A stretch of 64,000 nt of DNA from Tritrichomonas foetus. Lineage: Eukaryota; Parabasalia; Tritrichomonadida; Tritrichomonadidae. Positions 49,072 to 59,138 of this stretch are shown piece after piece (position 1 is the stretch's first letter; each line of letters begins with the position of its first letter). Location of the stretch: NCBI GenBank assembly GCA_001839685.1, contig MLAK01000782.1, forward strand, positions 11,645-75,644. Direction: 5' to 3'. The notes under the pieces are model-generated. The model saw nothing but the letters and a program-made list of their open reading frames with translations. It was not told the DNA's origin and did no database searches. Position numbers and translations under genes: made by a program.

Positions 49072-49140
49072 AACTACAACACTAATATGAAAATGACGAT
49101 CTAAATAAATAAAATAGTCATCATGATGCTAATAATTTGC

Positions 49141-49214
49141 CTCTGCATTGCGGCCGCGCATGAAACAGATTTCGAAAATGAATTTTTGGCTTCACTTTTG
49201 GTCGTAATGCAGAG
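49141..49214 (+). ncRNA. Candidate structured RNA: 74-nt hairpin with a 16-bp stem
   Basis: CTCTGCATT (49141-49149) pairs perfectly with AATGCAGAG (49206-49214). Seven further pairs continue without a break (49150-49156 with 49199-49205), three of them G-U, making a 16-bp continuous helix with a 42-nt loop. The GC-rich CGGCCGCG at 49151-49158 is exceptional for this spacer. It is not tRNA-like (stem too long, no T-loop). It lies 47 nt past the stop of the tRNA-binding gene, so a 3'-UTR structure is the alternative. Confidence 0.5.
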
Positions 49215-49262
49215 TTTAAATAATAATAATAATTGTAGAAGAAGTAGAAGTAATTTCAATGT

Positions 49263-49772
49263 TTAGTGGAATTTACAGTCCCTTAAAGTTGGTGCAGTAA
49301 CGTTTCCATAGTCAGTGTAAATTGACTCACCTTTGTATGTAGCATCGCCATTAGAGTCAACCTTGAGGTCGTAGAGCATTTTCTTCCAGTGCCTGTTGTT
49401 TTGGTCGGTCGGAAGATTATCTTCTTCGGAATTGTAGTCGCCGAAGTAGATTCTGTCTCCTGGTTCGTCATCGAGTGGTGGTTCGAGTAATTCGACATGG
49501 TTTTCGTCTGTTGCGCAGCCAAGAAGCATGGCTTCGCTAATCTCGTCGAAAAGTTCGCCTTGTTCAGCATTAACAAAAACGCATACTTTCTTTCCTCTGA
49601 GGTCGTCCATTGTGTAGAATTTCCTTGCTGCTGTAACGACGTGCTTTGAAACGCCATTGCCAACATCGACTTCGCATGAATAAAGTTTGTTGGAACCTTC
49701 AATTGTCTTGACTTCAGTAATTTCGCCAACAACACATTCAACAAAAGAGGCTGGATCTGGCTGTCCTGACAT
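49263..49772 (-). CDS. EMAP-II/Arc1p-like tRNA-binding protein, 169 aa
   Basis: A single OB-fold tRNA-binding domain: FVECVVGEITEVKTIEGSNKLYSCEVDVG, RKFYTMDDLRGKKVCVFVNAEQGELFDEISEAMLLGCA, then ELLEPPLDDEPGDRIYF. This matches the C-terminal EMAP-II-like domain of AIMP1, Arc1p and some tyrosyl- or methionyl-tRNA synthetases (the usual EVDVG, LKP..LRG and SE.MLLCA blocks are visible). Here the domain stands alone. It probably delivers tRNA to a synthetase in trans, which is inference. The last 50 residues (HWKKMLYDLKVDSNGDATYKGESIYTDYGNV) match the usual extension in EMAP-II. Initiator-like TCATTC is about 27 nt upstream. Confidence 0.9.
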   Translation of the reverse strand: MSGQPDPASFVECVVGEITEVKTIEGSNKLYSCEVDVGNGVSKHVVTAARKFYTMDDLRGKKVCVFVNAEQGELFDEISEAMLLGCATDENHVELLEPPLDDEPGDRIYFGDYNSEEDNLPTDQNNRHWKKMLYDLKVDSNGDATYKGESIYTDYGNVTAPTLRDCKFH

Positions 49773-49964
49773 GTTTCGAAACTAAAAAATCAGAATGATG
49801 AAAAAGTTCATCGACCATATTCTTTCACAAACACACAACTTTTTCAATGTATTTCCATTTTATCAACGTTTGATGCAAATTTGATGTAACAACAAAATAA
49901 GAAGAGTCGCCAATTAGAAAAAAAAGAAAAAAAGAAAAAGAGCAGATAAGTGTATACATTATCT

Positions 49965-52079
49965 TTATTGAATTTGTCGATACAAATCTAAAATCTGAGC
50001 TTGTGTTTCATTATATATGTCTAAGTATGACGAGAAGTCTTTAATTGCTTCACTTTTTTGTTTCAAAATTTCTCGCTCTTGTGAACTTTTTGATAAAATA
50101 AACATTTGATAGTATGCTTCAAGTGTTGGCACAATAATTACTGGAACAATTTGTCTCACAATTTCAGGCAGACTTCGATAAGAGTCATATTTCGAACTTA
50201 CAAGAATTGGAGTTGTTGGGAAGAGTCCAGTTTCCTCAAATTCTTGTGCAGCTTGATGGTACATGTTTCGTCTTGAATATTCGCAAGCGCATGCAATTTT
50301 AATGAGCATTCTCATAATCTCAATTGATCTTGATGACAAAGTTGTGGCACGCTCTTGAATTGATGCAAAATGTTCACCAATAATATTATTGAGAATATCA
50401 CTTTGCCCATATCCTTCTATAAATTGTTTCAGCTTAATGCAATCAATTTCTAATATTGATTCGTAATCGCCTGCAAGTTTGTATAATCGAATACAAAGGT
50501 CGTATAAATTGAGGTGACGAGCTTTCTTACCAGCAAGTCTTAAAACGCTGGTTTGCTCCTCTGGAATGAGCACTTCTGCAATTGGTGCTGTTTGGCCATT
50601 TATATTATCAAACATGATATAGCCTCTTTCTGCTTTAATTACCAAACTTGCGATTGCATCAAGTTTGTGTGAGTCATTAATTAAAGCCAAATACTGGATT
50701 GCAGCTTTTGGATTCGCTTTAAAGACTTCAATTGAATGATTAATTAATGGCTCGAGTAAAAGATCACTTTTTATCAATCCAGAAACATGCATTGCCAAAA
50801 CAATATGAAGGTTATCTTTGACATCGTCCATTCGTCCAAGGAACCATTTTGCAGCATCTTCGAATAATCCACTCATGATGAGAATTTGTCCTCGAAGAAG
50901 TGGCTCATCGACATCCTTCAATTCAGTCGCAAGTGACGAACTATCGTTTGTAAACTGTAATTTTTGCCAAATCCAATCTTGGATTTTGGATTTGCCATCT
51001 TTTGGAATGTTGCTGTATTTTGTGAGAATCGAAAGAGTCAAAACTTTGTATTTATCGTACTTCGATGAAGAAAATTCGGAATTTAAATATGTGACCAAAG
51101 TTTCTCGGATTTTACCCATCAACGGAATATTGTTTGCATATTGCTGGATAGCTGCAACAACATCAGCATCAAAATTAACAGTTGTTGCAAATTCTGCAGC
51201 AGCCTTAGCTTCACCACAACGAATTGCAAAATAAACAGTTGCCCATGGACTATTTACATATTTATTATGTTTATGGTTTAGATAACCTTTGATTGTATGA
51301 ATTATGCCAATTGATCCACCTCTTCCGGCGTATCTCAAATTGGAATTCACTTCATCTCGAATTAGTCTCTTCTTCTGAGATTCAAGGAATTGAATTGAAG
51401 CATCAACAAATGAGTGTCGACATTTGATCAAATAAATTAAATTAAATGTATCTGCCAAATAGTTTTGAAGTTCATAATTATACAATTTTTCGTTTGTTGT
51501 GAGAATAGCTTCAGAAATATTTCTAGCAATATCCTCATCAAATTTAGGTAGAAGTTCACAATAAAATTTGGAAATTTTGGTGAGCTCCATTTTAACGGAT
51601 TCTGGATACATTTTGAGAAGGGATGGATCCAAGTTATAGATTGGAACGGCTGTTGGGAATTTGGATTTCGATAAATCTCTTGATTTGGCTTGAATTGCTT
51701 TCTTTCTTTGATATGCCTTTAATAAAAAGTCAGAATTTAATTTTTCTGTTGACTCCTGCGAATTACTGATGGACGATACAATGACGTTTTCGAAATAAAA
51801 ATTAGCTCTCTTTTGAAACGGGATATAATTTTCTTGGATTAGCTTCAGGTTGGTGATTTGGTTCAAAATTTCTGGATTTCGATCAAGAGAAATATTTTGC
51901 TGGGCAAGTAAATAATACCCAATTCGTGTGTCATCTGCTCCTCGTGATGTATTTAATACTTTTCTGGATTGGTGATGTACTGTTGATATTGGAAGCTGAA
52001 TTCGAAAGGGGAGTATTTTTTCGAGTCGTTTTGATCGAGCATAAATATTGTCTAATAAAGCTTCAGGTTTGACATCCAT
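49965..52079 (-). CDS. NUP93: Nuclear pore protein Nup93/Nic96, 704 aa
   Basis: The first in-frame ATG is at 52079 (MDVKPEALLDNIYARS). The diagnostic Nic96 block is present in the middle: RYAGRGGSIGIIHTIKGYLNHKH..., with NSPWATVYFAIRCGEAKAAAEFA, matching the G....V..YL......PVWA..Y...R.G....A pattern. The rest is alpha-solenoid (for example LRLAGKKARHLNLYDLCIRLYKLAGDYESILE). Nup93 links the inner-ring subunits of the nuclear pore. Length (704) is slightly under human (819) and yeast (839). It is divergent from the coiled-coil gene at 52247, and TTGACCTC at 52155-52162 lies between the two. Confidence 0.92.
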   Translation of the reverse strand: MDVKPEALLDNIYARSKRLEKILPFRIQLPISTVHHQSRKVLNTSRGADDTRIGYYLLAQQNISLDRNPEILNQITNLKLIQENYIPFQKRANFYFENVIVSSISNSQESTEKLNSDFLLKAYQRKKAIQAKSRDLSKSKFPTAVPIYNLDPSLLKMYPESVKMELTKISKFYCELLPKFDEDIARNISEAILTTNEKLYNYELQNYLADTFNLIYLIKCRHSFVDASIQFLESQKKRLIRDEVNSNLRYAGRGGSIGIIHTIKGYLNHKHNKYVNSPWATVYFAIRCGEAKAAAEFATTVNFDADVVAAIQQYANNIPLMGKIRETLVTYLNSEFSSSKYDKYKVLTLSILTKYSNIPKDGKSKIQDWIWQKLQFTNDSSSLATELKDVDEPLLRGQILIMSGLFEDAAKWFLGRMDDVKDNLHIVLAMHVSGLIKSDLLLEPLINHSIEVFKANPKAAIQYLALINDSHKLDAIASLVIKAERGYIMFDNINGQTAPIAEVLIPEEQTSVLRLAGKKARHLNLYDLCIRLYKLAGDYESILEIDCIKLKQFIEGYGQSDILNNIIGEHFASIQERATTLSSRSIEIMRMLIKIACACEYSRRNMYHQAAQEFEETGLFPTTPILVSSKYDSYRSLPEIVRQIVPVIIVPTLEAYYQMFILSKSSQEREILKQKSEAIKDFSSYLDIYNETQAQILDLYRQIQ

Positions 52080-52246
52080 GGAATCTGTTTCGACCAAATA
52101 CAGCCATATAATGTCTCAAATTATTTTAAGCGGTTATCTGGTCACATCAATGAATTGACCTCTATATGACATTTTATGGGGAAAAGGTGATTTTGTCAAT
52201 GTTCATTTTTTCATTTTTAAAATATCTCGTTTTGTTTTTTCGGCGG

Positions 52247-52966
52247 ATGATCAAAAAATTCTCAAATAGTCTCGATCAACCAAAAGAAATCGATGATCCA
52301 ACGATCATTTCCAATTTAAACAACCCCAATTGCGTAAATTTTAATCCAAGCATAATTCCGAAAGGCGCGCTTATAAAAAACCAATTCGTAAGCACTGAAT
52401 TTTATTTAAGCGAAATAGAAAAACTAACGAATGAATACCAAAACGAGTTACAAAAAATCCAAATTGAAAAATATGATGCCGAAAACAGCCTTGCAGACCT
52501 CCAGAAAAAATGCGACCAACTTCATCAGCAACTAAGCAAATACAAAGGCATTCTTGAAGATGAAAAAATTCAACATGAAAAAAATATTCAAATATTGGAC
52601 AAAAAACTCAGCGATTTGAATAAGCAGCTGGAAATATCAGAAAACGAAAAGAAGGAATTAATAAGCCAAATGAATGCAGAAATTGATGAAAAAAACATCC
52701 AAATTCAAAATCAGGAAATCGAGATTCAGAGATTGACTGATTTTGAGAAAAAATACAGAGATGCTCTGAAAAGATGTCGTAATTATGAGCAGATGCAAGA
52801 AAATCTTCAGCAAGAAAGAGATGAGGCAACTGAGCTCCTCTCTCTCCACGTTCGCATGATGAAGGAGCAAACTGACGCAAACTTGATGCGAATGAGGCTC
52901 TTCCATCAAAAAGAACTCGAAGCTTTACAAAATAATGGCTCTGACTCTGAAAATAATGATGAATGA
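52247..52966 (+). CDS. Coiled-coil protein, 239 aa (start could be further upstream)
   Basis: In-frame ATGs occur at 52166, 52199 and 52247. The stretch between 52199 and 52247 would encode a hydrophobic segment (MFIFSFLKYLVLFF), so an alternative form with a membrane anchor is possible. I prefer 52247 (MIKKFSNSLDQPKEIDDP) because the composition becomes protein-like there. After about 60 residues, the protein is a continuous coiled coil (IEKLTNEYQNELQKIQIEKYDAE... ELLSLHVRMMKEQTD...LMRMRLFHQKELEAL), ending acidic. Unnamed; likely cytoskeletal or vesicle-tethering. Confidence 0.75.
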   Translation: MIKKFSNSLDQPKEIDDPTIISNLNNPNCVNFNPSIIPKGALIKNQFVSTEFYLSEIEKLTNEYQNELQKIQIEKYDAENSLADLQKKCDQLHQQLSKYKGILEDEKIQHEKNIQILDKKLSDLNKQLEISENEKKELISQMNAEIDEKNIQIQNQEIEIQRLTDFEKKYRDALKRCRNYEQMQENLQQERDEATELLSLHVRMMKEQTDANLMRMRLFHQKELEALQNNGSDSENNDE

Positions 52967-53518
52967 TATTGCTCTTCACTTTTATTGTGGTTTTTACTCT
53001 TTGTTACTCCTATTGTATTTATATTTGGTGGATTATATTGTTATTTGATTTCTTTTGTTAAATGATCAGTAAAATGTGATTCGGAAGTAAATAATTTTTA
53101 TTATTTTCTAAGTTTATTAAATTTTCAATTTGTTTCTCATTCTTTTTCTTGAGTTACTAAAAAGTAGATTGAAGGAATCAAAAAGAAAATCTTTTATGGA
53201 ACTAGATGGGTAAATATTTTCCTTTATAAGTTATTTATATATTGAGTTATAGATTTCTTTGCCATTATCAACTTGATGGAAATTGGGGAAATATTTATTT
53301 TTTCTTTCTGAAAATTAAGATAATTACATAGCTCATAGAGAATACTACTTTTAGTTTTTATATCAGAATTGTCATTGTATTGTTGAGCATGGAAAACAAA
53401 CACACTGGCTTTCAAACAGGTTTAAAGAAAATGCAAAATTTCGAGAAAGATAAGTTATTTTAATAATATAATATATCAAAAATAGATAAATCTAAAATAT
53501 ATAATAAATAAAAGAAAA
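52967..53518. other. AT-rich spacer
   Basis: No gene or structured element recognised; lies between convergent 3' ends. Confidence 0.5.
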
Positions 53519-56500
53519 CTATTTCTTTTCCACGAAACAGTCTTGGCTCATTCTCACAAAGAATTTTGCAAGCATCTGCCTTAATGAATCATTTTCTGTT
53601 GAAATCAACTTTGCGGCCTTTACTGAAATTGCTGCACCTGCTCTAAAGAAGTCATCATCATTCAAATTCATTATTGCGCTAATCGCTGCTTTTCTTCCAT
53701 CATCTCCCCGATCAAAAATTTCTTCACATAAATGTTTAAATTGAGAAATATCTGTTTCTTTTTTCGTAAGAAGTGCAGCAAGTATTGATAATTCAGCTCT
53801 TGCTGAGTTTTTATTAAGATTTTTATTCGGACTTTTCATGACATCTTTTGAAAAAGCAGCCAAAGATGTCTGTAAAGCCTTCAATTCAGGTGTATCAAGA
53901 CAAGGAGCAAGGTCAGCAGCAAGTCCAGCCATTAAATCAACATTATCATACTCATCAGAATCATTTAATGTTTGAATTATTCCTCTAGCAATTAAAGTAG
54001 CTGCTTCTTTAGCTGCATCGTTGGTGTCTAATATTTTTGTAAGGTTTTGTGCACAAATGGAAAGGATTTTTTGGTTTGGTACTTTTGCACACTCAACAAT
54101 AAGTGTTACACCTAGATCTTCTGTATCTGGGTTGCAACAAAGTGCAGGAACTGCCCACTCAATGATCTGCTTTCCTGCATTATCGAGCCATGTTGAACTT
54201 TTTCCTCTTAAAACACGAATAATTAAGTTAGGAACTGTGAATCTCCAATGTTTGGTATTAATTGATTTCTTTATAATTGGTAAAACAATAGAAACATTAG
54301 AAGGATCATTCATGACTTTGACAAGTGAAGTTAACACTGGTTTGAAATCTAATTCGGCATCGAAATTATCAATTTTCATCATTTTCTCAAAGATACCAGC
54401 AATTACATAAATAGCAGATCGAGTAATACATCTTCCAATTATTGAAAACTTTTCTACTGTTCTCATTGCAGGTTCCATGAGATGTTCATCGACGATTTCA
54501 TGAAGGTTCTGTTCAAGTATATCAATTAAAACAGTTAAAGCAAGCCTGTTCACCTCTGCAATAGTTGCTGCACTTTCAAGCATGGAAAAAGCAGCTTCCC
54601 AACCACTTTTCATCTGTTCATGATAAAGATGTACAGTATGATTCAAACAGCGAAGCGCATGAAGACGAACATTTTTAGATTTGCTCTTTCTTAGAATGGA
54701 ATGGAACGGTTTTAAGAAGTCACGTTGATAGTGGAAAGATTGAAGTTCTTCTCTTGCTAAAAACTTACCGGCAAGCTGTCTAAGTGAATCTAGTGCGCTT
54801 CTTGCAATTCCTTCTTGTGGGAAACAACCTGCTTCAACTAAATGTTGTGAAATGGGTTTCCATATTTGTGTCCAAACAAACCTTGCTCTTTCCATATTAA
54901 ATGCAGTCACTTCAACAATTTTTTGTAAGCAAAAAGTTCGTGGTGGACGTTGTCCAAATTCATTATTCGAAACTTTACAAAGTGCATGAACAAATGGAAC
55001 AATTGCAGTACTTGGAAATTCTGCAGATGCTTCAAATAAGGCATCAATGTCAGCCAATGGTACAAATTCAGTAACAATTTCTGCATTATGTTGTGCTATT
55101 TCGGCTAATTGTGAAGAACTTGAAGAATTAGTGAGATTAACATTCATATTAACAGCATCTTGGTTCTGATAAACCTGACTAAGTGTTCCTGTACCTTGTC
55201 CATTATTCATGTTATTTAAGGACATCGTTGAAGTATTATGCGCCAGCATGAAATAGTTAATTTGTGCAAAAAGACTCAACATTTTTTCCCAAACCGGTTC
55301 AAAATAAGAAGAAAAGTTGGTTGACATATCTAACAATTCTCGAATAGCTCGTATGTTTTGAATTCGGATTGGTGTCCATGGTTGAAGCCTTGTGAATGTG
55401 CATAATGTTGACATGCAAACAGTAGATTCAGTTTCCATAAAGAATCGTGCAGAAATATCAATTGATGAAGTAAGAATTGTTAGTGCACAAGAAACAGCAT
55501 CTTCGCTTCCACCTTCACTTAATATTTTTGAAGCTAATGCATTTAATGGCATCCAGATTGCTTCAAACATTGGCCGAACAGTGTCAGGATCGACTGGACA
55601 TACCCATCGAATTTCTGAGCCTGCAGAACTTCTCATTCGCTTTTGTGCTTCGTTTATATGCTCAAGACTTTGTTTATATGAATCAATTCCTTTTTGTGTG
55701 GGTGATCGGAAATCTTCACTCATAGTTAATGATGAATTACTCATTAAAGCAATTTCATGTGTGACAACATAATCATAAATTGATTCAATAAATTCAGTCG
55801 GCAATGCATCACCTTCATCCATTCCACGATAAAGTTTTACAAATTCATTTTTTTGCATTTTATGTGTAACTTGTGGATTATGTGCATCAGTATGCAAAAT
55901 AACAGCAGCAAAAGAAGCATCATATACAATAGAAGCTGATGGAAATTCATTTGGATGTGCAACATAGAATGCATGTGCAAACTTTTCAATGATTCTATCA
56001 ATTTGTTGTGATTCAGGTGGAAGTCTAAAAAGTGATAAAAAGTGATAAAGAGATTCAACAAGTGTCATTTTTGAAAAATCGATCATATCAACATATTCAT
56101 GCATGACGCTTTTCAAGAATGGTTTACTTCCACCAAGAATTAAACCAACTCCAGTTGAGCTTAATAAAGATCGATGCGAATGGAAAAATTGAGCGACACT
56201 TTTTGGATCATCTTTAACTAGGCCACTGTCAATCAATCCTTGTAGATTATGCTCAGGATCAGCATTAAAGTCATCAATTGCTTTAGAATATAATGCTTTC
56301 AATTTTTTAGTTTTTTCAAAAAGCGCTGTAGTTGGTGTAGTTTTTTTAACATTTGGTCGCTGTCTTGACCAATTATTTAACTTTTTCATAATAGCAGCAA
56401 TTGTTTGGAGGGATTCTGTATATTCACTTAAAGAGATAAGTGAAGTGATAATATGTTCGAAAACATTTGCTTCTTGTAAATCAATATCACAATCAAAATT

Positions 56501-57637
56501 AACAAAAATTTCGGCTAAAAATGAAGGTGAAAACCTTTCAAGTTGATCAATGACTGACAGTTTGTCTAGTTTTGGATTTTGTGTAGAATTTGTTTGTGGT
56601 AAGGTGATTGAAGGAGATGATTTTTGATCCAATACTCTGAAAAATAACGACGAGAAGAAAACAGAAGATTCTGCCTTCAAAATATCTCTATATCTCATCA
56701 TTAATGCATGACAGAGTCTGAGTGTGGCTTTAAAGACTCTGTGGGACTCAGAATGAGAATGTCTTAATACAAGTGAGCAAACAAAATTTTTAATAATTTG
56801 GAGATATAAAAGCGAAGTGTACATCACTTCATGATCATATGAAATAAAGTTCGTAACCAATTCAATTGAAATCAAAGCTTTTTCATTTGATATCATAGTT
56901 TCTTTAGTTTCAGAAATAGACGATGAGCTACATAATGTTCGTAAAATCAATAAAGCATCTGATTCATAAACATTTGATGGTTTCGGAAGTGCTGCTGTAT
57001 TATCAAGGAGGTCGAATAGGTCTGGCGCCAAAACGCCAAAAGTAATTTTGCGTGCAACCTGATAAGCTAATAAAGCATTATCTGTGGTGTAAATTGGTGG
57101 TGATTCAAACCTTTGTGCGATAATTTCAACAGCTTGTGTTAATGCTGTTCTGGAGCTGATTTGTGCTGTTTTTTCAGAAGCAACAATTGTGCAATTGAAT
57201 ATGGACTGGAAATATTGAAGTAAAATTTCACCATGAACTGGTGATTCGATTGACAATTCACCATTTATTACACCAAGTGAAAATCTGGTAATTGGAATGG
57301 CGGACTGGACACAAATTTCTTTTGGATACTTTGAAATAATTTGTACTATTTCAATTAAAATGTGTTGCGTTGAATCATTTTCATTGATCGAAAAATCCAA
57401 TCTTCTTTTACAGTAAATATCTGAGAACGCGTTTAGAACTGAGTCGATATGAGCTGATGAATTGTATTTTAATGCCACAAGTAAAGGCGAATACCAACAA
57501 ATGGGTAAATTATTTTGATCTTTTAATTTTTTCAGTAAATCGCTGACTTCTTTGGTAGCCTTTTGTCCGTTCGATGAGTCCCACCCTCGGTTATGCAATA
57601 AAAATTGATAGCACTCATTGAGCGGAAAGGTTTGCAT
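53519..57637 (-). CDS. Sec7-domain Arf guanine-nucleotide exchange factor (BIG/Sec7p-like), 1372 aa
   Basis: First ATG at 57637 (MQTFPLNECYQFLLHNRGW). A Sec7 domain at about 445-630 contains SVAQFFHSHRSLLSSTGVG, the catalytic-glutamate loop FRLPPESQQIDRIIEKFA (Glu in LPxE, matching ARNO LPGEAQ) and FAAVILHTDAHNPQVTHKM. After it comes the HDS1-type block VRPMFEAIWMPLNAL..., typical of BIG/Sec7p rather than cytohesins. The N-terminal DCB/HUS region and the C-terminal armadillo-like HDS repeats are present, though the whole is shorter than BIG1 or yeast Sec7 (about 1850-2000). It activates Arf at the trans-Golgi and endosomes. Stop-to-ATG distances show no operon-like arrangement. Confidence 0.95.
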   Translation of the reverse strand: MQTFPLNECYQFLLHNRGWDSSNGQKATKEVSDLLKKLKDQNNLPICWYSPLLVALKYNSSAHIDSVLNAFSDIYCKRRLDFSINENDSTQHILIEIVQIISKYPKEICVQSAIPITRFSLGVINGELSIESPVHGEILLQYFQSIFNCTIVASEKTAQISSRTALTQAVEIIAQRFESPPIYTTDNALLAYQVARKITFGVLAPDLFDLLDNTAALPKPSNVYESDALLILRTLCSSSSISETKETMISNEKALISIELVTNFISYDHEVMYTSLLYLQIIKNFVCSLVLRHSHSESHRVFKATLRLCHALMMRYRDILKAESSVFFSSLFFRVLDQKSSPSITLPQTNSTQNPKLDKLSVIDQLERFSPSFLAEIFVNFDCDIDLQEANVFEHIITSLISLSEYTESLQTIAAIMKKLNNWSRQRPNVKKTTPTTALFEKTKKLKALYSKAIDDFNADPEHNLQGLIDSGLVKDDPKSVAQFFHSHRSLLSSTGVGLILGGSKPFLKSVMHEYVDMIDFSKMTLVESLYHFLSLFRLPPESQQIDRIIEKFAHAFYVAHPNEFPSASIVYDASFAAVILHTDAHNPQVTHKMQKNEFVKLYRGMDEGDALPTEFIESIYDYVVTHEIALMSNSSLTMSEDFRSPTQKGIDSYKQSLEHINEAQKRMRSSAGSEIRWVCPVDPDTVRPMFEAIWMPLNALASKILSEGGSEDAVSCALTILTSSIDISARFFMETESTVCMSTLCTFTRLQPWTPIRIQNIRAIRELLDMSTNFSSYFEPVWEKMLSLFAQINYFMLAHNTSTMSLNNMNNGQGTGTLSQVYQNQDAVNMNVNLTNSSSSSQLAEIAQHNAEIVTEFVPLADIDALFEASAEFPSTAIVPFVHALCKVSNNEFGQRPPRTFCLQKIVEVTAFNMERARFVWTQIWKPISQHLVEAGCFPQEGIARSALDSLRQLAGKFLAREELQSFHYQRDFLKPFHSILRKSKSKNVRLHALRCLNHTVHLYHEQMKSGWEAAFSMLESAATIAEVNRLALTVLIDILEQNLHEIVDEHLMEPAMRTVEKFSIIGRCITRSAIYVIAGIFEKMMKIDNFDAELDFKPVLTSLVKVMNDPSNVSIVLPIIKKSINTKHWRFTVPNLIIRVLRGKSSTWLDNAGKQIIEWAVPALCCNPDTEDLGVTLIVECAKVPNQKILSICAQNLTKILDTNDAAKEAATLIARGIIQTLNDSDEYDNVDLMAGLAADLAPCLDTPELKALQTSLAAFSKDVMKSPNKNLNKNSARAELSILAALLTKKETDISQFKHLCEEIFDRGDDGRKAAISAIMNLNDDDFFRAGAAISVKAAKLISTENDSLRQMLAKFFVRMSQDCFVEKK

Positions 57638-57864
57638 TTCCGTAAATTTCTTTGATTTTTCGCGTGAAACTTTTTTCACCTTTTTGATATTCACCTTCTC
57701 CCATTTTACCTTTCAATTAAATAGAAATTCCACTTTTTCATTTTATCGTAAACCTATTCATATTGAATTGATGTGAATTGGGAGGATAGCATTGTGAGAA
57801 ATTAAATACTTCATACAAATTTTTGACCTCAGCCAACATTGGATCTCCTTTAATCAATATTGAA

Positions 57865-58362
57865 ATGGCTGAGAGGAACAATCGCGAAGGGAATTCACAG
57901 CAAAGGCTGTATTACGAGCCAAGTAGGAGTTACTCAGCCTATATGAATAATTGGAACCCGAATTCTGATTTTCAAAGATATGAAAGAAAAAATCGAAATA
58001 GCAATAATTATCGACCAAGCTATCGAAATCACGACAGTGGCTACTGGCCACAACAACAGAGAAATTACGACAATCCAGATCCGAATAATGGCTATCCTTA
58101 CAGAAGGTTTGAAAAAGATAATTATCGAAATCAAAGTTTCGAACAAAGAAGACAGGATGATAAACCAGTTTTTGAATACCATCGTCATGGACAGCCTGAT
58201 TATCAACAGCAAACACAGCAGCAATCAAAGCTTACGCCAGAAGAAAAATATCAAAACAAAATTGAAGATTCAATTTTCATTGCAAATGAGCAGCATAAAA
58301 TGAATCAAGTACATGGATTGTATCAAGCACCGCTCCATGAAATTGAAGATCCTTGGGATTAG
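57865..58362 (+). CDS. Low-complexity Asn/Arg/Tyr/Gln-rich protein, 165 aa
   Basis: The ATG at 57865 (MAERNNREGNSQQRLYYE) is the first in frame; a TTGACCTC box lies 35-42 nt upstream. Most of it is Asn, Tyr, Arg and Gln in irregular spacing (NWNPNSDFQRYERKNRNSNNYRPSYRNHD), as in disordered RNA-binding proteins. The last 50 residues are more ordered (LTPEEKYQNKIEDSIFIANEQHKMNQVHGLYQAPLHEIEDPWD) and contain a short helix and a terminal DPWD. No family was recognised. Divergent from the Arf-GEF gene (about 230 bp apart). Confidence 0.7.
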   Translation: MAERNNREGNSQQRLYYEPSRSYSAYMNNWNPNSDFQRYERKNRNSNNYRPSYRNHDSGYWPQQQRNYDNPDPNNGYPYRRFEKDNYRNQSFEQRRQDDKPVFEYHRHGQPDYQQQTQQQSKLTPEEKYQNKIEDSIFIANEQHKMNQVHGLYQAPLHEIEDPWD

Positions 58363-58796
58363 ATTTCTTTGTATGTGAATATTTATGTTATATTGATATT
58401 AGAATGATGCATTATGGCTCATATCATTTAATTGTATGTAAAAAAATGTTTAATAGTCGAAATTTCCCGCAAATGTTTTTTTTTATTTTTATGATTATTG
58501 ATTTTCATCTCAAAACTCTTTAAATGGAATAAACTATTCAATAATGAAAGATAATATTAAATTACAGAATCTACTTATGATTAAAGGTTATCATATGAAG
58601 GATATATAAAAAAAAAAATATCAATTCATTAATTCTCAAGAAGAAATTACTTTGGTTTTTCCGTAAATGTTATCTCTGAATTCGCTATTAATTAAAATTA
58701 TTTGTTTTCAAGAAGTTATAGATTTTCGATATTTTAAGGGAGAATAAAAATGTGGATACGATTAGTTTTTTCGATTTGTGATATAAATGATTTTGT
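58363..58796. other. AT-rich spacer between convergent genes
   Basis: No feature recognised. Confidence 0.5.
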
Positions 58797-59138
58797 TTAC
58801 TTCCTCTGTGGTCTTCTCTGTTGTTGAACGCGTGTTTTGACGGCGCCGGTCCTCAATTTGGCGTTAGCATCGAGAGAAACACCAGCATAACCGCGTTGAA
58901 CCTTTTGGCGCTTGATACGTCCTGTGTTTTCGACTTTATCAGTATTTGACTTCTTGTGATCGAAACGATAGTGTTCGGTCCAAGCGATCTTACGTGGATT
59001 CCTCTTGCGGCTCCACATGCGATATGTTTTGCGTGATTCGAAAACCATCATGTGCTTATCTTCGCGAATATGAACACGACCATGTCCTGGGTTGATTTGG
59101 TGTCCATCAAAGCCGTCGATCTCGGTCTTATGACTCAT
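58797..59138 (-). CDS. RPL24: 60S ribosomal protein eL24, 113 aa, zinc-site cysteines absent
   Basis: Matches eL24: GHQINPGHGRVHIREDKHMMVFESRKTYRMWSRKRNPRKIAWTEHYRFDHKK corresponds to GYKIYPGHG......D.K.F.F...K......KRNPR.I.WT..YR..HKK. The C-terminal basic helix is shorter than in animals. Many archaeal and eukaryotic versions carry cysteines in the N-terminal finger; here no Cys is present anywhere in the protein. TTGGCCT lies 14-20 nt upstream of the ATG, as in eL31. Divergent from the Aurora gene with only 220 bp between ATGs. Confidence 0.93.
   Translation of the reverse strand: MSHKTEIDGFDGHQINPGHGRVHIREDKHMMVFESRKTYRMWSRKRNPRKIAWTEHYRFDHKKSNTDKVENTGRIKRQKVQRGYAGVSLDANAKLRTGAVKTRVQQQRRPQRK

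Noticed and set aside
52166..52246. N-terminal extension of the coiled-coil protein with a membrane-like segment
   Set aside because: AT-rich, noncoding-like codons; the start at 52247 is preferred, although the extension cannot be excluded.
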